From: an uncultured Bacilli bacterium
GTDB taxonomy: Bacteria; Bacillota_I; Bacilli_A; RF39; UBA660
Direction of reading: 5' to 3'
DNA: 33,866 nt
Assembly: GCA_947625635.1 (NCBI GenBank)
Contig: CANQPA010000012.1
Coordinates: forward strand, 1-33,866
The translations under genes were made by a program, and so were the position numbers. This document shows positions 1 through 7,597 of this stretch, piece by piece. How positions within the stretch are numbered: the first letter of the stretch is position 1; the number at the start of each line of letters is the position of its first letter. The notes under the pieces were generated by a model. It ran no database searches and was not told where the DNA came from. It saw only the letters and a list, made by a program, of their open reading frames with translations.

Positions 1-158
1 AACAATGCTATATTATCTTTATTATTTGCATCTTTAAATAAATCTCTCCAGCAAAAACAATTATATCCTTTTCTACTCAAACTATTAACGATGAAATCTA
101 AAGTACCAGATTTTTCACTAATACCTGATGAAAAAATTACAATATTTGCTTTACGCAT
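1..158 (-). CDS. N-terminal part of an unrecognised protein, cut by the window edge
   Basis: The minus strand has an ATG at 158 with an AGGGTGA ribosome binding site just upstream, and an uninterrupted reading frame of about 52 codons that runs off the window. The protein begins MRKANIVIFSSGISEKSG and continues with a phrase NSLSRKGYNCFCWRDLF. The hydrophobic first strand followed by a loop and helix suggests an alpha/beta Rossmann-like or TIR-like fold, but that is only an impression from about 50 residues; I do not recognise the family. It sits next to a decayed relaxase gene, so it may belong to an accessory island. The start is well supported; the function is not. Confidence 0.55.
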   Translation of the reverse strand, partial: MRKANIVIFSSGISEKSGTLDFIVNSLSRKGYNCFCWRDLFKDANNKDNIAL

Positions 159-366
159 AAATTCACCCTATTTCTTACAAGAAAATAATAACAAAAACAT
201 TTTTAAAAGTCAATAAATCATATATATATTAATTATTTTTAGACATTTGGATGTAGTAAACTAGATGTGGGAAAATAAATTTTTTCTAAAATAAAAAGAG
301 AAAGCACTCAAAATCTAAAAACTATATATAATTAATTTATCACAAAAATAAACAGACCTTTAATAA
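159..366. other. Intergenic stretch with no supported gene
   Basis: AT-rich sequence between the leftmost gene start and the MobV relic. No intact ORF with a ribosome binding site, no tRNA and no convincing promoter pair were seen. The N-terminal third of the relaxase should lie here or upstream of it but is not recognisable, so this segment has probably been deleted and rearranged. Confidence 0.5.
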
Positions 367-1211
367 ACCTTATTACAAATCAAAAAGAAAAGGACTAATG
401 TATTTAAAGAACAAGTTAATGATTTAGAAACTGTTGTCCCTAACTTTAAAATAGCAAGTGCAATCATTCATTATGATGAAACAAGTCCACATCTCCATAT
501 TATTGGTGTTCCAATTAAATATAAAAATAAGTATGGTATATCTAAACAAGTTGGAAAATCTTATGTCTTTACTAAAGAAACATTAACAAAAATTCAAGAT
601 AAAATAAGAGTTCGACGTATAGAATCTCTTAATAAAGAATATCATACTAATTATAAGCTAAAACCTAAATTAAAAGGTAGAAATCGTTATTATCATATTT
701 CAGAAATGGAAAACTATCAAAAGATGAAAAAATCTTTTGAAATACACCAGAACACATTGAATAAAGCAAAAGACAAAACTGATAATTAAAAAAATAGTAC
801 AAAAGAAATTAGAGAAATGCTTGAAAATTTAAAGTCAAAAGGTTTAATTAAAAATCAATTAGTCTAAGATGTAGTTGATAGAGATAAAGCTATTGTTTTC
901 ATCGATTTAATTGATAGAACTACTATAAAATATTAAAATGTTCAAGAGCTAACTGTTACTTTAAAAGAAGTGGAAAGCGAACTTCTTAACAATCGTGATC
1001 GAATTAGATTATTATTGAAAAATAATGAAGAACTTAATTCTCAAGTAGATAGTTTAAAAGATAAATCAAGTCTAAAGATGAAAGAATCAATGACTTACAA
1101 GAAGAAAACAATCTATTAAAATCATCTTTAGAACATCTTAAAAATCTAATATACAATTCTGTTAAATTTCTTATAGATAGAATTTATAGAAATAAAAATA
1201 AGGAAAAATAA
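367..1211 (+). pseudogene. Decayed MobV-family (Pre/Mob) plasmid relaxase
   Basis: Translation in one frame from 367 gives a recognisable Mob_Pre relaxase core with the phrase IIHYDETSPHLHIIGVPI, i.e. the HxDExxPHxH metal-binding region that supports nicking at a plasmid or IME origin of transfer, followed by the usual coiled-coil C-terminal half. The N-terminal roughly 100 residues are missing. The frame is broken by TAA codons at 787-789, 865-867 and 934-936, and near 1065 it shifts to another frame, where the tail DERINDLQEENNLLKSSLEH can be read until the TAA at 1209-1211. Family members are usually 350-500 residues, so this is a truncated and non-functional remnant of a mobilisable element. 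The domain call is firm; the exact left border is not. Confidence 0.85.
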
Positions 1212-1222
1212 AGAGCTAATAG

Positions 1223-1270
1223 AAAAAGATGATATTGAGCGATAAGTTAAATGCTCTTTATCATCTTTTA
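1223..1270. terminator. Bidirectional terminator-like hairpin
   Basis: An outer stem AAAAGATGATA with TATCATCTTTT encloses an inner GAGC/GCTC pairing, with A- and T-rich flanks on both sides. It lies between the converging relaxase relic (plus) and AlbA_2 relic (minus) and could end transcription from both. Confidence 0.7.
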
Positions 1271-1273
1271 TAT

Positions 1274-1875
1274 TTACATTCCTCTAATTCTTGATACGTC
1301 AAGATATGTTCTTAATAATTGTTTGGCGTTTCCTCCACATCCACCAAAAGGATAAAGTTCAACATGTTTTTCCATATTTTCAACATCTGAGATTTTAGAT
1401 ACTCTATATTCTAAAATTTTATTAACAATTTCATCATAATTCATATTTTGAATATTACCAATTACTTCAAGCTGAGGTTCATCTAACCAGAACCAAGGAC
1501 AAGATAATCCTATTCTTTTATCTAAAATTATATTATTTGTATTAGTTACGTGGATTCCAGAAATTGTGGCAGGACAAGTTGGCATTTCATATTCCTTAGC
1601 AATTGTTATTTTCAAATACTTTTTGTTATTTTTTTCTAATACTTCTATATCAAATAAACCTAAAACTGATGGTTCAATATTTGAAATTATTAAATCTTTA
1701 ACTTTTCTTTGCAGAAAATCAATATTATTTTTTAAGCCAACAATATTACTATTATTATCTATACCAATATAGATATTGTCACCATCTTTATTTAAAAAAG
1801 ATATGACTGATTCTTCTAAATCATCAACCAATTTTACTTTAATTCAGTTCTTGAGTTTTCAATGGCCCCTATCAT
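1274..1875 (-). pseudogene. Frameshifted AlbA_2-type (Schlafen-like) putative DNA-binding protein
   Basis: The minus strand has a good start (ATG at 1875 with GGAGTGTGAA in front) reading MIGAIENSRTELK and then a TAA. In the frame one base away the protein continues VKLVDDLEESVISFLNKDG and IYIGIDNNSNIVGL, the hallmark of the AlbA_2 domain of transcriptional regulators and Schlafen-like proteins. Deletion of one base near 1842 joins the two halves exactly, so the gene is frameshifted. If translated at all today it would have to start at the internal TTG at 1831. The C-terminal 90 residues do not look like the usual ATPase or winged-helix tail, and at about 200 residues the protein is shorter than typical relatives. 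A TATAAT box preceded by GG sits upstream near 1903-1908. Confidence 0.6.
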
Positions 1876-2193
1876 TTCACACTCCAATTATTATTGAATT
1901 CATTATACCATATTTCCTAGTATTTTCCTAGTAAATTTTCTAATAAATATTATAAATAACATAATTAGCGGTATAATTATAACAGTTAGTGATTATTACT
2001 ATCTATCAATAAAATTAAAAGTTGTCTGACTTCAACCTTTATCGCTCCATTGTAATAATTACTCACACTCTCTTGTGAGTTTTATTTTGATTAAAAAACT
2101 ATGAATTTTTTCTATTATATACTAGTTACTAGTCAAAAACAAAACATATATCATAATTATTTTTAACCTACCATTATAAATTTAAATCTAATT
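1876..2193. other. 318-base intergenic region with opposing promoter-like signals and an orphan terminator
   Basis: No protein gene was supported here. Visible elements: a plus-strand GGTATAAT box at about 1970; a plus-strand hairpin ACTCACA/TGTGAGT (2061-2080) followed by TTTTATTTT that looks like a complete terminator; and a minus-strand promoter TTGTTT-17 nt-TATAAT (2142-2114) whose spacer contains the 13-base palindrome ACTAGTTACTAGT (2121-2133). The plus-strand pair could delimit a small RNA of about 110 nt; the palindrome could be a repressor site. Nothing identifies the family of either. Confidence 0.4.
2061..2089 (+). terminator. Orphan rho-independent terminator
   Basis: A 7-bp stem ACTCACA/TGTGAGT is followed by TTTTATTTT on the plus strand. 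No plus-strand protein gene precedes it, so it either ends a small RNA or is left over from deleted sequence. Confidence 0.6.
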
Positions 2194-3390
2194 TTATTTT
2201 AAAACTATCATAACAAACTGCTTTTTACCTTTTTGAATAACAATGCTATTTTCTTTAAAATCACTAATTAGTATTTTTCTATTTACATCATTTTCTTTTT
2301 TACCATCTATGCTTATTCCATTTTGTTCTATCATTCTTCTTCCTTCTGATTTAGAGGGTACCATCTTTGACATAGTTAATAAATCTGTAAGTAAAATACC
2401 ACCGTCTAATAAAGCCTTTGATAATTCAAACTTTTCTATATTTTTTGGTATTCCTCCTTTAGCAACACTATCATATCTTTCTTCTGCTTGTTTTATAAAT
2501 TGCTCGCCATGATACATTTTAATGATCTCTTTGGCATACTCTTTATGTGCATTTACTATATCTTCTTTTATAAATTCTTCGGCTATTTTTAAATCAATAT
2601 CTGTTGTTAATTTAAAATATTCTAGTAATATATCATCTGGTATTCTCATAGCTTTTTCATACATAACTTCTGGAGATTCATCTATTCCTATATAATTACC
2701 TAATGATTTGCTCATTTTTTCTTTTCCATCTAATCCAACTAATAATGGCAATACCATAACATCTTGTGGTTTTTGTCCATAATCTCTTTGTAATTCTCTA
2801 CCTACTAACAGATTAAATGTTTGATCTGTTCCACCTATTTCTATATCAGCTTTTAGCGCAACTGAATCATATCCCTGCATAAGTGGATATAAAAATTCAT
2901 GTATTCCTATAGGTATATTATTAGAAAACCTTTTATTAAAATCGTCACGCTCTAATATTCTAGCTACTGTGTATTTCCCTGTTAATTTAATAACATCTTC
3001 AAAATTCATTTTACCTAGCCATTCGCTATTATAAACTATTCTAGTTTTACTAGGATCTAGAATTTTTGTAACCTGTTTAAAATATGTTTCTCCACTTTGT
3101 CTAGTTTCTTCAAATGTTAATGATGGCCTTGTTTTTGATTTACCACTAGGATCTCCTATCATCGCAGTAAAATCACCTATAACAAATACTATTTCATGTC
3201 CTAAATCCTGTAAATCTTTTAATAATCTTAACGATACCGTATGTCCTAAATGTAGATCAGGTCTAGATGGATCTGCACCAAATTTAACAATTAGTTTTTT
3301 ATTACTTTTTAATTTTTCTCTTAATGAATCCTCATTAAATATTTGAACTCCTCTTCTTAATATCAATTCAATTTTTTCTTCCTTTGTCAT
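2194..3390 (-). CDS. tyrS: Tyrosyl-tRNA synthetase, TyrZ-like subclass
   Basis: Class I synthetase that charges tRNA-Tyr in the cytoplasm. From the ATG at 3390 (MTKEEKIELILRRG) the protein has 398 residues, normal for the longer bacterial subclass of TyrZ type. Visible signatures are PSRPDLHLGH (HIGH-type ATP motif, residues 47-50), GDFTAMIGDPSGK, the tyrosine pocket region GGTDQTFN and the KMSKS loop (225-229). The last 60 residues form the S4-like RNA-binding domain (SKMVPSKSEGRRMIEQNGIS). I chose this start over an upstream ATG (3417) because AAAGGATTGATCAT places a ribosome binding site at the right distance and because the upstream codons lie inside the T-box terminator. Expression should be controlled by the T-box leader directly upstream. 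Confidence 0.96.
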   Translation of the reverse strand: MTKEEKIELILRRGVQIFNEDSLREKLKSNKKLIVKFGADPSRPDLHLGHTVSLRLLKDLQDLGHEIVFVIGDFTAMIGDPSGKSKTRPSLTFEETRQSGETYFKQVTKILDPSKTRIVYNSEWLGKMNFEDVIKLTGKYTVARILERDDFNKRFSNNIPIGIHEFLYPLMQGYDSVALKADIEIGGTDQTFNLLVGRELQRDYGQKPQDVMVLPLLVGLDGKEKMSKSLGNYIGIDESPEVMYEKAMRIPDDILLEYFKLTTDIDLKIAEEFIKEDIVNAHKEYAKEIIKMYHGEQFIKQAEERYDSVAKGGIPKNIEKFELSKALLDGGILLTDLLTMSKMVPSKSEGRRMIEQNGISIDGKKENDVNRKILISDFKENSIVIQKGKKQFVMIVLK

Positions 3391-3627
3391 ATGATCAATC
3401 CTTTCTAAAAAAAACACGAATTATTTTTCAAAGGACGAAATAATAATCCGTGTTACCACCTTAATTCATAATCAAATCAAAAATTATGCACTCTTTGTTT
3501 TAACGGTCATCACCGACTGAATTCATAATATGTAATTCGTTATAAAAATATTTAACTTATTTTCACCTACCATAAGCTCTCTATATAAATATAATTTAAC
3601 TACTTTTATTAATCAACATCCACTTAC
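3391..3627 (-). promoter_or_regulatory. T-box riboswitch leader of tyrS (Tyr specifier)
   Basis: The minus-strand leader contains the hallmarks of a transcriptional T-box: an AGAGAGC segment and GGTAGGTGAAA loop in stem I, the antiterminator box AAGGTGGTAACACGG, the companion CGTCCTTTG, and a terminator formed by ACACGGATTATTATT and AATAATTCGTGT followed by eight T. In the specifier loop the pattern GAA-N-specifier-A reads GAA-T-TAC-A, so the codon at 3534-3532 is TAC (Tyr), agreeing with the downstream gene. Uncharged tRNA-Tyr would stabilise the antiterminator and allow tyrS expression. An extended -10 (TGATATACT, around 3634-3641) gives a start near 3627. Confidence 0.92.
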
Positions 3628-3742
3628 TAACATAGTATATCACAATTTTATGATTTTTTCACTAATTTTTTAAATTTTTTACTTTTTATTGATTTAAAAT
3701 ATTTAACTATTTACTGATATATTTAATTTTTTACCCAAATGT

Positions 3743-3771
3743 TTGTAAAAAATAATAAAATATGTTATAAT
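3743..3771 (+). promoter_or_regulatory. Promoter of the aspS T-box transcript
   Basis: TTGTAA (3743-3748), a 17-base spacer and a perfect TATAAT (3766-3771), with transcription expected to begin near 3778, just before the T-box stem I. Confidence 0.85.
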
Positions 3772-3777
3772 TTGTTC

Positions 3778-4040
3778 ATCAGCAATGACTAGGAGGAGTA
3801 ATTTTATAACTTATTATAGAGAATTATCGGTTGGTGGAAGATAATATAAGTTAAAGATGAAAGACACCTATGAGCTACTTATTTAAAATAACAATAGAAT
3901 AAGTCGGATTTGAACCGTTATCTTATTGAGTGATTATATATTTATTTTCTGTTTTACATATATAATAAATTGGGTGGTACCGCGGATTTTAACAGTTATT
4001 CGTCCCTTTGTAGACAAAATAACTGTTTTTTAATACATAC
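3778..4040 (+). promoter_or_regulatory. T-box riboswitch leader of aspS (Asp specifier)
   Basis: Classic T-box order on the plus strand: AGGAGGAGTAA at the base of stem I, an AGAGAATTATC segment and the GGTTGGTGGAAG apical loop, then the antiterminator box GGGTGGTACCGCGG (3972-3985), CGTCCCTTTG, and a terminator with arms AACAGTTATT (3991-4000) and AATAACTGTT (4018-4027) plus a T run. The specifier loop reads GAA-A-GAC-A, so the codon at 3863-3865 is GAC (Asp). The same GAA-N-codon-A spacing gives TAC in the tyrS leader, which supports both assignments. Confidence 0.93.
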
Positions 4041-4058
4041 TAAATAGGAGGATAATAG

Positions 4059-5372
4059 ATGAAAAAAATATATTTTGAAAATTTAAATGAATATCTTGAA
4101 AAAGAAATAACTATTGAAGGGTTTGTTGATAATATTCGTGATTTACAATATGTTCAATTTTTAATAGTTAGAGATACTACTGGTAAAATTCAAGTAACTA
4201 TAGAAAAAAATCAATATAACAATAAATTAAATGAAATTGTTTCTAATTTGTCAAATGAAAGCACAGTTAAAATTACTGGAACATTGTTAAAAAATGAAAA
4301 AGTTAAACTCAATGGAATGGAGTTAATACCAAGTGATATAATTATAACTAGCAAATGTTTAGAAAATTTACCTTTAAATTATAAAGATAGCAAATCTGCA
4401 CTATTGGATACTAGATTAAACTATAGATTTTTAGATTTGAGAAGTGAAAAAAATATTCTTATGTTTAAAGTACAAACTTGTATGATTAACGCTATGAGAG
4501 AATTTGTTATAAAAAATAATTTCACTGAAATTCACACTCCAAAGATTATTAGTGCAGCAAGTGAATCAGGTGCAGAAGTTTTTGAAGTAAAATATTTTGA
4601 TAGAAAAGCTTATTTAGCACAAAGCCCTCAATTTTATAAACAAATGGCCATGTGTAGTGGTTTTGAAAAAGTATTTGAAATTGCTCCAGCGTTTAGAGCT
4701 GAAAATTCTAATTCATATAGGCACACTACAGATTTTACATCATTTGATATTGAAATGAGTTATGTTGATTCTCTAGAAGAGCTTATGGATTTTGAGGAAG
4801 ATTTATTTATTACAGGATTATCATCCGTTAAGGAAAAATATGGAGAACAAATAAAAAAATTATTTAATGTGGACGTCATTATCCCTACAAAACCTTTTCC
4901 AAGAATTAAATTGGAGGAACTATACAAAGAATTAGAAAAAAAATATGGATTCAAAATGGATTATGAATGTGTTGGAGATATGAATGCAGAATCTGAAAAA
5001 TTAGCATATAAATATGTTAAAGAAAAATATGGCCACGAATTTGTATTTGTAACAGATTTTAGTGCTAAAAAAAGAGCATTTTACCATAAGAGAAAAAATG
5101 GTATTCCACAGGGTGCAGATCTTATATGGAAGGGTTGCGAAACAACAACTTTAGCATTAAGAGAACATAATTATGATATATTGTGTCAACAAGCAAAAGA
5201 AAAAGGATTGAAAGAAGATGTTAAATTCTATCTAGAATTTTTCAAATATGGTTGTCCACCTCACGGAGGATTCGCACTTGGAATAGACAGAATAACAATG
5301 TTATTATTAGAAACAGGATCTTTAAAAGAAACAATGTTTATATTTAGAGGACCTGACAGAATAGAACCTTAA
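4059..5372 (+). CDS. aspS: Aspartyl-tRNA synthetase of the archaeal/eukaryal (short) type
   Basis: Class IIb synthetase attaching aspartate to tRNA. The N-terminal 100 residues are an OB-fold anticodon-binding domain (ITIEGFVDNIRD, FLIVRDTTGKIQV). The catalytic core has YLAQSPQFYKQMAM, motif 2 (FEIAPAFRAENSNSYRH, 206-222) and motif 3 (GGFALGIDRITMLLL, from 403), ending in FRGPDRIEP. At 437 residues it lacks the roughly 120-residue GAD insertion of ordinary bacterial AspRS (about 590 residues), so it belongs to the archaeal-type AspRS known in some Clostridia and other Bacillota. Such enzymes are often non-discriminating and also charge tRNA-Asn for GatCAB amidation; the sequence does not prove that here. 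The AGGAGG ribosome binding site and the Asp-specific T-box leader support the start and the function. Confidence 0.93.
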   Translation: MKKIYFENLNEYLEKEITIEGFVDNIRDLQYVQFLIVRDTTGKIQVTIEKNQYNNKLNEIVSNLSNESTVKITGTLLKNEKVKLNGMELIPSDIIITSKCLENLPLNYKDSKSALLDTRLNYRFLDLRSEKNILMFKVQTCMINAMREFVIKNNFTEIHTPKIISAASESGAEVFEVKYFDRKAYLAQSPQFYKQMAMCSGFEKVFEIAPAFRAENSNSYRHTTDFTSFDIEMSYVDSLEELMDFEEDLFITGLSSVKEKYGEQIKKLFNVDVIIPTKPFPRIKLEELYKELEKKYGFKMDYECVGDMNAESEKLAYKYVKEKYGHEFVFVTDFSAKKRAFYHKRKNGIPQGADLIWKGCETTTLALREHNYDILCQQAKEKGLKEDVKFYLEFFKYGCPPHGGFALGIDRITMLLLETGSLKETMFIFRGPDRIEP

Positions 5373-5385
5373 AGCAATAATTACT

Positions 5386-5422
5386 AAAAAAATATTAGTT
5401 AAGTTCAAACTAATATTTTTTT
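5386..5422. terminator. Bidirectional terminator between aspS and the acetyltransferase gene
   Basis: AAAAAAATATTAGTT pairs with AACTAATATTTTTTT around a 7-base loop. A and T runs on both sides let it serve the converging genes. Confidence 0.9.
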
Positions 5423-5423
5423 A

Positions 5424-5975
5424 CTAATCAATTAAAGTTATAATATAACTAGAACTAAAACCCTCATTAGTTTTATAACTATCAATATCTAATATTCCTC
5501 CGTTTTTTATAATAATCTTTTTTGAAGCTATATTTTCATTATTACAGTTAATCCTAACTCTTTTAAAACCCAACTTTTTAGCTTCTATGAGTGCTAATTT
5601 AAGTATTATGTTGCCGTATCCTTTTCCACGTTCTTTTTTTCTTATTTTATAATATATTTGACTCCCTTTATTTACCCAAAAATCATTTAATGTTGTTCTT
5701 ATGCCTACCTCTCCTATCGGGTTATTACCATCAAATAAAATGTATCTGTTTATTGTTGTATTTAATTTTTTATTAATTTTCATTTCTTCTTTTATATAAT
5801 CATTGCACCTTTTTGTAAATTCATCGTACCTTAATCCATACAATTCATTTGTTGATCCTATTTCTTTATTAGGAATATCTTGATACATTTCAAAAATGTC
5901 TTTTGTTATACATTTTTTAAGTGGTAAAAGTTTTGTATGTTTTATTGAATTTTTATCTATTTTATAATCAATCAT
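5424..5975 (-). CDS. GNAT-family N-acetyltransferase
   Basis: A 183-residue protein with a GNAT fold that would transfer an acetyl group from acetyl-CoA to an amine; the substrate cannot be told. The acetyl-CoA-binding motif A is IRKKERGKGYGNIILKLAL (RGKGYG at 116-121), preceded by the strand PIGEVGIRTTL and followed by FKRVRINCNNENIASKKII, the usual motif B with an Asn-rich turn. The overall pattern resembles the predicted acetyltransferases of the Acetyltransf_3/COG3981 type. It is a single gene ended by the shared terminator with aspS. AGGG and AAGGA precede the ATG at 5975. Length is normal and no residues look damaged. Confidence 0.85.
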   Translation of the reverse strand: MIDYKIDKNSIKHTKLLPLKKCITKDIFEMYQDIPNKEIGSTNELYGLRYDEFTKRCNDYIKEEMKINKKLNTTINRYILFDGNNPIGEVGIRTTLNDFWVNKGSQIYYKIRKKERGKGYGNIILKLALIEAKKLGFKRVRINCNNENIASKKIIIKNGGILDIDSYKTNEGFSSSYIITLID

Positions 5976-6386
5976 ATCCTTATTCCCTATTTATTTTTAT
6001 TTTCTTCAAAAATTAATTTGAATTCTATTCATTTAAAAACATTTAATGTAAATTCGATAGTCATAATATTTGAAATCAACTCTTAATTACCAAAATTATC
6101 TCTATTTTTTACAATATTTATAAACTCATTTTATATTTAAATAATAACATTTATTTATTATTTAAATAATTATAAAAATTTAGATTTTTTCATCTAGTCT
6201 CTCATTTTCAAAAATAAAGATGACATAAACGTTAAATAACCCTGTAAAAATTATATAATAAATAAAAGTATAAAACAATAGTTTGTTCAAAAATATATGA
6301 TATAAATCCAATTGAAAACTATAATACAACTTGTTACGAAATATAATTCATGATATAATTATGTTAGTTAAATTGGAGGTTTACTT
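5976..6386. other. 411-base AT-rich intergenic region with a palindrome
   Basis: Contains a 12-bp perfect inverted repeat (ATTTAAATAATA 6135-6146 with TATTATTTAAAT 6156-6167), which may be a cruciform or hairpin, and the promoter of the following gene at its right end. No ORF with a ribosome binding site or RNA gene was recognised in the remaining sequence. Confidence 0.6.
6331..6359 (+). promoter_or_regulatory. Promoter of the nucleotidyltransferase-like gene
   Basis: TTGTTA (6331-6336), 17-base spacer, TATAAT (6354-6359). GGAGG at 6375-6379 then precedes the ATG at 6387. Confidence 0.85.
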
Positions 6387-7364
6387 ATGACCAGTAATAA
6401 ACAAGAGCAATTAAAAACAATAATAGATATTTGTTCTAAATTAATAAAAATAACTGATGAACAAAAACAAATCTTATTGGAAAAATATGATAAGATGTCA
6501 GATATAGAAATAATAAAAGATTTAGCTAAAAAAGTTTATACTGCGGTTGGAGCAAATTCACCTTATTATGATTATTTATTAAATGTGATTAGAAATTACA
6601 ACCCATCTATATGCCCTCATATTGATGAAATGAAAACAATTTTAAATAAAATGTTTTATAATCAAATGGATGGCAATATGTCTTTGGAAGATAATCATAG
6701 ATTAGTAATTTCATCATTAACCAAATTTTGTTCCTTATTTAATAAATATGGGATAGATTATTATATAGTTGGTGCACTACCCTGTTTTTTAAAAACTAAT
6801 CAGCCATTATTTAGGTATCATGACGATATTGATATAATGGTGAATGAAGAAGACATACCTAAAATTGCTGAAATTATGAATATAGCGGGATATAAATTTT
6901 TTGACGATAGATTTCCAAGTAAGAAAAGATTTGAAGAAATAAAAAAGGAAAAACCTCCACATACAGTTTTAGCTCAAAATCCAAATAACGAATTTCATTT
7001 AGGCTTTTTCTGCTTCAAAAGAGAGCAGAATAATTCCATAACAGTTAGAGAATATTCACATAGACTAGATAACGATCAAGTTATTGTCGATGTTTTGGAA
7101 AGATCATCTACACCAATTGGAACTGCTTTAAGATATGATGATACGCCTATAACATATAATGGCGTTAAATTCAAAACTAGTTCAATTGAAAATATTTACA
7201 AGTTAAAAAGTTATACTAAAAGACCGAAAGATATAATTGATATGAAAAAATTAGAACCATATGTAGATAAAACGAAATTGGCAATGTTATCTCAATATCC
7301 AAATCATAATATAACTGTTCAAAATGTTGAATTTCAACAGCAAATAAATAAACATAGTCTATAA
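6387..7364 (+). CDS. Nucleotidyltransferase-fold protein (AbiEii/LinB-like)
   Basis: The 325-residue protein has an N-terminal helical part of about 110 residues, then a nucleotidyltransferase core: IDYYIVGALPCFLK (VGA at 128-130), the metal-binding stretch RYHDDIDIMV (145-150) and a later KRPKDIIDMKKL typical of AbiEii, lincosamide and aminoglycoside nucleotidyltransferase relatives. These enzymes move an NMP onto a small molecule, a protein or tRNA; the target is unknown here. It is monocistronic, with its own promoter and a strong terminator after it. No partner antitoxin gene lies next to it, which argues against an AbiE-type toxin pair. The second half of the G[GS]-x-DxD signature is intact, though the usual GG/GS is GA. 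Confidence 0.7.
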   Translation: MTSNKQEQLKTIIDICSKLIKITDEQKQILLEKYDKMSDIEIIKDLAKKVYTAVGANSPYYDYLLNVIRNYNPSICPHIDEMKTILNKMFYNQMDGNMSLEDNHRLVISSLTKFCSLFNKYGIDYYIVGALPCFLKTNQPLFRYHDDIDIMVNEEDIPKIAEIMNIAGYKFFDDRFPSKKRFEEIKKEKPPHTVLAQNPNNEFHLGFFCFKREQNNSITVREYSHRLDNDQVIVDVLERSSTPIGTALRYDDTPITYNGVKFKTSSIENIYKLKSYTKRPKDIIDMKKLEPYVDKTKLAMLSQYPNHNITVQNVEFQQQINKHSL

Positions 7365-7458
7365 ATATTATTAAGTGTACATCATATATAGTTTATGTTT
7401 TTTGTTGTTTTTATGATATAATTTATAAATCTATAGGTATGAATATATTTAATTTGTT

Positions 7459-7507
7459 AAAAAATGGCTTACAATCAAATTAATTTTGTAAGCCATTTTC
7501 TTATTTT
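7459..7507. terminator. Strong bidirectional terminator
   Basis: A 14-bp perfect stem, AAAATGGCTTACAA (7461-7474) with TTGTAAGCCATTTT (7486-7499), flanked by A and T runs. It can end the nucleotidyltransferase gene (plus) and the bceAB-like operon (minus). Confidence 0.9.
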
Positions 7508-7597
7508 TACATAAAAATGATGTTTTTATTTATAATGATAATACAAATTAATTAAGATAAATTCATTTTATCTTTTTATATCTGTAATTTTGACTTT

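Noticed and set aside
294-310. AAAGAGAAAGCAC repeated at 297-309 and 10771-10783, with a looser match near 10478
   Set aside because: A 13-mer match between two places is expected by chance several times in 34 kb of AT-rich DNA; flanks do not align and no common structure was found.
367-1211. Possible reassignment of TAA to glutamine
   Set aside because: Every intact gene checked ends in TAA, TAG or TGA at the expected length; the relaxase also has a frameshift and lacks its N-terminus, so it is simply a relic.
1980-2090. Minus-strand frame reading VSNYYNGAIKVEVRQLLILLIDSNNH as a possible small peptide
   Set aside because: No convincing ribosome binding site or start codon, no hydrophobic segment long enough, and no family; kept only as part of the intergenic description.
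6387-7364. AbiE-type toxin-antitoxin system
   Set aside because: Only the nucleotidyltransferase-like gene is present, with its own promoter and terminator; no AbiEi-like partner beside it.
7400-7475. Plus-strand TATAAT box and a 14-codon frame before the terminator at 7459-7507
   Set aside because: The -35 is missing, the AGG is too close to the ATG, and the frame runs into the terminator stem; likely chance.
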